Assembly (NCBI RefSeq): GCF_003313465.1
Contig: NZ_KZ845666.1
Location: 124,001-188,000 of the forward strand
Reading direction: 5' to 3'
DNA from: Thermoflavimicrobium daqui
GTDB lineage: Bacteria; Bacillota; Bacilli; Thermoactinomycetales; Thermoactinomycetaceae
DNA: 64,000 nucleotides
Shown here piece by piece: positions 62,101-64,000 of the stretch; within the stretch, counting starts at the first letter, position 1; each line of letters begins with the position of its first letter. The translations under genes and the position numbers were made by a program. The notes below the pieces were generated by a model. The model had not been told where the DNA came from, ran no database searches, and saw only the letters and a list, made by a program, of their open reading frames with translations.

Positions 62101-63449
62101 ATACTCATTACCTTCAAATCTGGATCTTGCACAATCTGCTCCAACAGAACATTAAAGTGCATGGCAAGTTGCTGAATCATCTCTAAATCATACAGATCCG
62201 TTTGGTATTCAAATACTCCATAAAGCCCATCTGTCGTTTCCTCTACAGATAAATAAATTTCAAACTTAGCTGTTCCCGTCTCTAAATCTACAGGAATGAT
62301 TTGAACTTCAGGAAGCTCAAACGTAATCTCAGGTGTATTTTGAAAAGCAAACATCGCTTGAAATAAAGGAGAATGATTTAAGCTCCGACCCGGATTTAAT
62401 TTCTCTACTAGCACCTCAAAGGGAAGATCTTGATGATCATACGCTTCCAAACAAGCCTTTTTGACCTGCTGCATAAACTCTGTAAAGGAAGGGTTGTCAG
62501 CCAAATGGTTTCGAATCACCAATGTATTCACAAAAAGACCGATCAAATTTTCAACCTCACGGGAGTTTCTGCCCGCAATCGGTGTTCCTACAACGATGTC
62601 CGTTTGTCCAGAATATCGTGTCAGTAATACCTTATATACAGCTAATAGTCCAATATATAAGGTAATGCCTCTCTCTTGACATAATTTAGTAAAACGTTGC
62701 GATGTCTCCAGAGGGATATGAAAGCTGTAACTTGAACCTTTATGATTGACGATAGAGCTCCTTGGACGAGCTTTAGGCAGCCTTAAGACGGGGAGTTCAC
62801 CCTTTAGGTTCTTCTGCCAGTACGCAAGCTGTTCCTCAAGATATTCTCCTTGCAAAAGCTCTCTTTGCCATTGCGTATAATCAGCCATTTGAATAGGCAA
62901 TTCAGGTAAAATCGCGTCGGTTCCTTCTAGAGCAGCTTCATAAAGTGTGGTCAATTCTTTCATAAACAGATGAACGGACCACCCATCCGTAATAATATGA
63001 TGCATGTTTAAAAATAAATAATGCTCATAATCACTGCAGGAGATGAGATAACATCGAAGAAGTGGACCCTCTTGCAAAGAAAATGGAATGCGCATTTCTT
63101 TTTCTACCCACTCCTGTACTTCAGCAGGGATAGATTCAGATGCCTGAATTAATCCAGGCATCTGAATCTGTTGCAAAGGGCAATCACTCTCCGAATAAAT
63201 GACCTGTACCATCTCATTATTTTCAATTGCAAAACAGGTCCGTAATGACTCATGTCGCTCTACAATTTTGTTTATGCTTTGTTGTAAAAGATCAACCCGA
63301 ATACTTCCCTGCATCTTATATAAGATAGGGACATGGTATACAGATGGATCAGATAGTGTCTCCTGAACAAACCACAGTCTTTCTTGAGCAAATGAAGTTG
63401 GAAAGACATAACACTCTGTTGAAAGGCTTTCTTTCATCTTGTCTAACAT
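56178..63449 (-). CDS. NRPS C-A*-PCP-C-A-PCP-TE, first A domain degenerate
   Basis: A 2423-residue bimodular synthetase. C1 (about 12-450, HHIITDG near 150). A1 (about 480-985) is crippled: YILYRSDSMGKPKG for the ATP loop, YGLTEV for YGPTE, YRTGIVGRY without the ribose-binding Asp, EGYQFSLEE for RGxRIELGE, and SSGEVDLD with Glu at the catalytic Lys position. PCP1 (GGDSI near 1033) is intact. C2 (HHSILDG near 1236) is intact. A2 (about 1550-2045) is complete, pocket D-V-W-H-I-S-L-V-D-K, the serine code. PCP2 (GGNSL near 2100) precedes a TE (GWSFGG near 2228, His in HYSIM near 2388). So module 1 must be loaded from outside and module 2 adds Ser before release. Confidence 0.93.
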   Translation of the reverse strand: MLDKMKESLSTECYVFPTSFAQERLWFVQETLSDPSVYHVPILYKMQGSIRVDLLQQSINKIVERHESLRTCFAIENNEMVQVIYSESDCPLQQIQMPGLIQASESIPAEVQEWVEKEMRIPFSLQEGPLLRCYLISCSDYEHYLFLNMHHIITDGWSVHLFMKELTTLYEAALEGTDAILPELPIQMADYTQWQRELLQGEYLEEQLAYWQKNLKGELPVLRLPKARPRSSIVNHKGSSYSFHIPLETSQRFTKLCQERGITLYIGLLAVYKVLLTRYSGQTDIVVGTPIAGRNSREVENLIGLFVNTLVIRNHLADNPSFTEFMQQVKKACLEAYDHQDLPFEVLVEKLNPGRSLNHSPLFQAMFAFQNTPEITFELPEVQIIPVDLETGTAKFEIYLSVEETTDGLYGVFEYQTDLYDLEMIQQLAMHFNVLLEQIVQDPDLKVMSIPLLSEEEKAQILQLSSSHLLEGEQELDCCHQLFSAQVDRTPDAIAVSYNDGSLTYSELNRKANQWAHYLQKKGVSSGTLVGLCVDRSLESVIGVLAILKAGGAYVPLDPTYPEEKISKIVEDAQINMVLTQEKCIRCLPDSVETIVCFDRDDDWTQLEPEEDPSVNVYSESIAYILYRSDSMGKPKGIVFSHGSITQTLHSIRNWMNEKYSINEKQQDIWTLFYSLDHAYSILEIWGALLQGDKLVIVPRWITRSSKYYYELLIREKVTILIHTIPVFHTLLKAGEKREYRLIPQLRLVLLGGEAGELSILSSWMERQAEQLPQILYMYGLTEVNGPITCLSALKEGEWRAQNNRMGAPLSGVEVYILDTYQQPVPIGVPGEIYIGGPRLAKGYLNPTDEAMDCFISHPFQSDTSAHLYRTGIVGRYLSNHELEYLGRLRKQATIEGYQFSLEEIENVFIQHAHVKDTVVLAKQDEQNHPCIVGYVATDTEHHVQSSALRQFLSTKIPEYMIPQSIVVMESFALKSSGEVDLDSLPDPFKKENKNTAYVPPRNEIEKKLAEIWSKVLQIPQVGIDDNYFVLGGDSIRILPIVSMAKEQNIDFQVKDLFSYQTIRTLASQVQIVQQDEENAITPFSLISQEDRENIPDGVVDAYPLTQLQRGMLFHSELHPSSRLYIDIFRFSIRGSYRLEVWQKALERLMDRHPILRTTFDLTNYSEPLQLVHNHQETPIFYHDLRHLDWDEQEVWLQDWFEKEKDIPFDWSQVLFRVHIHQRKDQWIHVCIAQHHSILDGWSVSYFMTELFENVDRLLAGEELEHKETLSSLFRNYVQKELQAVQSAEQEEYWKQKLSGAVYTKIPRWDSAKGKQPEMKLREISISEKTSQGLKQLAESYQIPLKSLLLALHLRVLKLLSGQSDVTTGVVFHGRLEERDGDRALGLYLNTLPFRLNLDGGSWIELAQQVLAVEQDLFPYRRYPMAEIQQKTSNGEPLFETFFNFTHFYISKQISQYKHLDIQEEQGLADTNFPFGTEFAIDVESNRVQLILRWDASIFQEKQIQLIAGYYQKAMQAMTVFPNERYETVTLISEAEQKEIQKWNQTEKRYSEKHVLHHLIEKQVARTPDDIALIYEGQHLTFQQCNQKANQLARLLSKHGVRSEVKVGVCLERSVDMVLGLLAILKAGGAYVPLDPSFPKKRIKELVEDGEITVVLTKSNWAQYFANGETHVICMDQIGDELSSEPATNLDIPVSPDQLAYMIYTSGSTGKPKGVLISHQAIVNRLLWMQEEYNLQTDDRVILKTPFTFDVSVWEFFWPLLSGAGLVIAKPEGHKDPDYLVSLIQKEQVTTIHFVPSMLHAFLEADDVGQCSSLKRVICSGEALSIELQKRFFERLSCQLFNLYGPTEAAVDVTYWECKPNDSLSTVPIGFPISNIYIRLLDEHMRPVPVGVPGELYIGGVGLARGYHGRPELTKERFILDPFHQDQKARLYKSGDLARYLPNGAIEYLGRLDHQVKIRGFRIELGEIEAALLQHPRIRECVVHTGKDPTGNTVLIAYMVMENPADKVSIQQLHTFLEKQIPAYMIPSRWMFIDEMPLTVSGKVNRRALPRVGSEHRRSDSNDLLPRDRWEWKLFEIWRKLLGVTSLSIRDSFFHMGGNSLLAVRLMALIQKEFQQKIPLASILQHSSIEQLAQLLRKSRTKPPSSLVTLQSEGKQNPLICIHPVGGSVLSYLPLAQALGKERPLYAVQAEGLDGETAIHEEIQQMARRYIQSIRSVQPHGPYYLLGWSFGGLVAHEMACQLQQVGEQIDLLVLLDSRTPQSNGHEGELSEEEWIELFLQDFIGMNSLGLDLSTAGEQLQSNQLEQAWMQRVAHIAKQDNMPELEWEYLKRYFEVFQANLKSISKHEPQWFDGTITWFIASMEADQSTGGRRWERYAEKVTTISLNADHYSIMKSPHVEAIASHLRSILSNRADTVEISDHVK

Positions 63450-63466
63450 CCTCTCTGTTTGAAGCT

Positions 63467-64000
63467 TTAAAACTTGATATGTCTAGGAACTCTTGAAACC
63501 TTTTTTATAGGCAATTTTCTTTCAGCCTTTCCTTGATCCTTCCAAGCTTGAATGATGTTGGACATTTCAGCAATCGTAGGAGAGTCAAATATGACTTGTA
63601 ATGAAACATCTACTGAAAACTCATTGCGAATCCGCGACATTACTTGAGTAGCTAGTAATGAATGTCCCCCTATTTCCAAGAAATTCTCATGGATACCGAT
63701 CTGTTCTCGATTCAATACCTCCATCCAAATGGAAGCCAACCTTTCCTCAACCCAATTGCGAGGTTGCTCATTTTCATTGATAACTTGAGGTAGTTGCGGT
63801 TTTGGCAATAAGTTGCGATCTACTTTCCCTCCTGGTGTCAAAGAGAAGTCCTCTATGTGGACAAAGGAAGCTGGCATCATAAAATCAGGCAGAGTTTCTT
63901 TTAGATAAGAACGAATAGACTCCATCGAGTCTCCCAACCTCTCCCCCTTCAAATACGCAATCAAATGCTTTTGACCCGGTATTAAATCCTCTCGCACCAT
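63467..64000 (-). CDS. Upstream NRPS, C-terminal end (cut by window edge)
   Basis: The last 177 residues of another synthetase: end of an A domain with a complete A10 motif (LTPGGKVDRNLL, catalytic Lys) and a PCP with GGHSLLATQ (Ser for phosphopantetheine). No C or TE follows, so the chain passes to C1 of the next gene 17 bases downstream. It continues past the right edge, so its substrate and number of modules cannot be read. Confidence 0.92.
   Translation of the reverse strand: MVREDLIPGQKHLIAYLKGERLGDSMESIRSYLKETLPDFMMPASFVHIEDFSLTPGGKVDRNLLPKPQLPQVINENEQPRNWVEERLASIWMEVLNREQIGIHENFLEIGGHSLLATQVMSRIRNEFSVDVSLQVIFDSPTIAEMSNIIQAWKDQGKAERKLPIKKVSRVPRHIKF

Overview
The window reads as a chromosomal piece of an AT-rich, low-GC Gram-positive bacterium of the Bacillales. 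The best fit is a spore-forming Thermoactinomycetaceae-like organism, but nothing here fixes the family. Support comes from AGGAGG ribosome sites, lipoprotein signal peptides, strong intrinsic terminators, a YjgC/YjgD-type formate dehydrogenase pair, an EssB/YukC homologue, PASTA-less Ser/Thr kinases, and DUF3906, DUF4931, YitT and FusB-family proteins. Most genes lie on the minus strand.

Region 1 (1-14.3 kb) is housekeeping plus orphan genes. It holds a two-component pair (kinase cut by the window edge), a broken alpha/beta hydrolase, formate dehydrogenase with its DUF1641 partner behind a leader hairpin, an SDR, and an anchored protein with a thermonuclease-tail-like C-terminus. A LCMT-type methyltransferase, a zinc-ribbon mini-protein, a secreted beta/gamma-crystallin, a Cys-rich CxxNPWHPxC repeat protein, a lipoprotein, a Sel1-repeat protein and an EssB-like type VII secretion protein follow.

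Region 2 (14.3-18.8 kb) holds two Ser/Thr kinase genes read away from the EssB-like gene. One has two tandem degenerate kinase domains joined by an NPF-rich linker. The other is a normal membrane kinase with an extracytoplasmic LppX-like domain.

Region 3 (18.8-30 kb) is the first candidate novel system. Eight very short, strongly cationic, mostly Trp/Gly-rich peptides of 31-50 residues without leader peptides have their own promoters and terminators. They are interleaved with three related two-TM mini-proteins, a BmrA/LmrA-like ABC exporter, a BcrA/B-like ABC transporter and a PDZ-Lon (YlbL/SepM-like) protease. The layout resembles a multi-peptide leaderless bacteriocin locus, with export and self-protection genes.

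Region 4 (30-50 kb) is mostly metabolic. It contains a response-regulator remnant, DedA, tRNA-Ala(GGC), a quinone reductase, metY, and an assimilatory sulfate operon (TauE exporter, sirohydrochlorin ferrochelatase, ferredoxin sulfite reductase, DUF3906, APS reductase, sat). It also has a GNAT, DUF4931, YitT, a DUF1259 protein next to an MBL remnant, a lipoprotein, an AGCS symporter and a FusB-like EF-G-binding protein.

Region 5 (50.2-64 kb) is the end of a non-ribosomal peptide synthetase operon and the second candidate system. The order of transcription is: end of an upstream NRPS, a C-A*-PCP-C-A-PCP-TE synthetase whose first A domain has lost its catalytic residues, a PduX-like threonine kinase, a phytanoyl-dioxygenase fragment, a stand-alone A-PCP protein, a P450, and a type II thioesterase-like protein with Cys in place of the nucleophilic Ser. 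Together these suggest that an amino acid (predicted Val) is loaded on the free-standing PCP and oxidised there. The Cys-type acyltransferase would then move it to the module whose own A domain is dead, before the Ser-specific final module and TE release, as in SyrB1/SyrC or CmaE systems.
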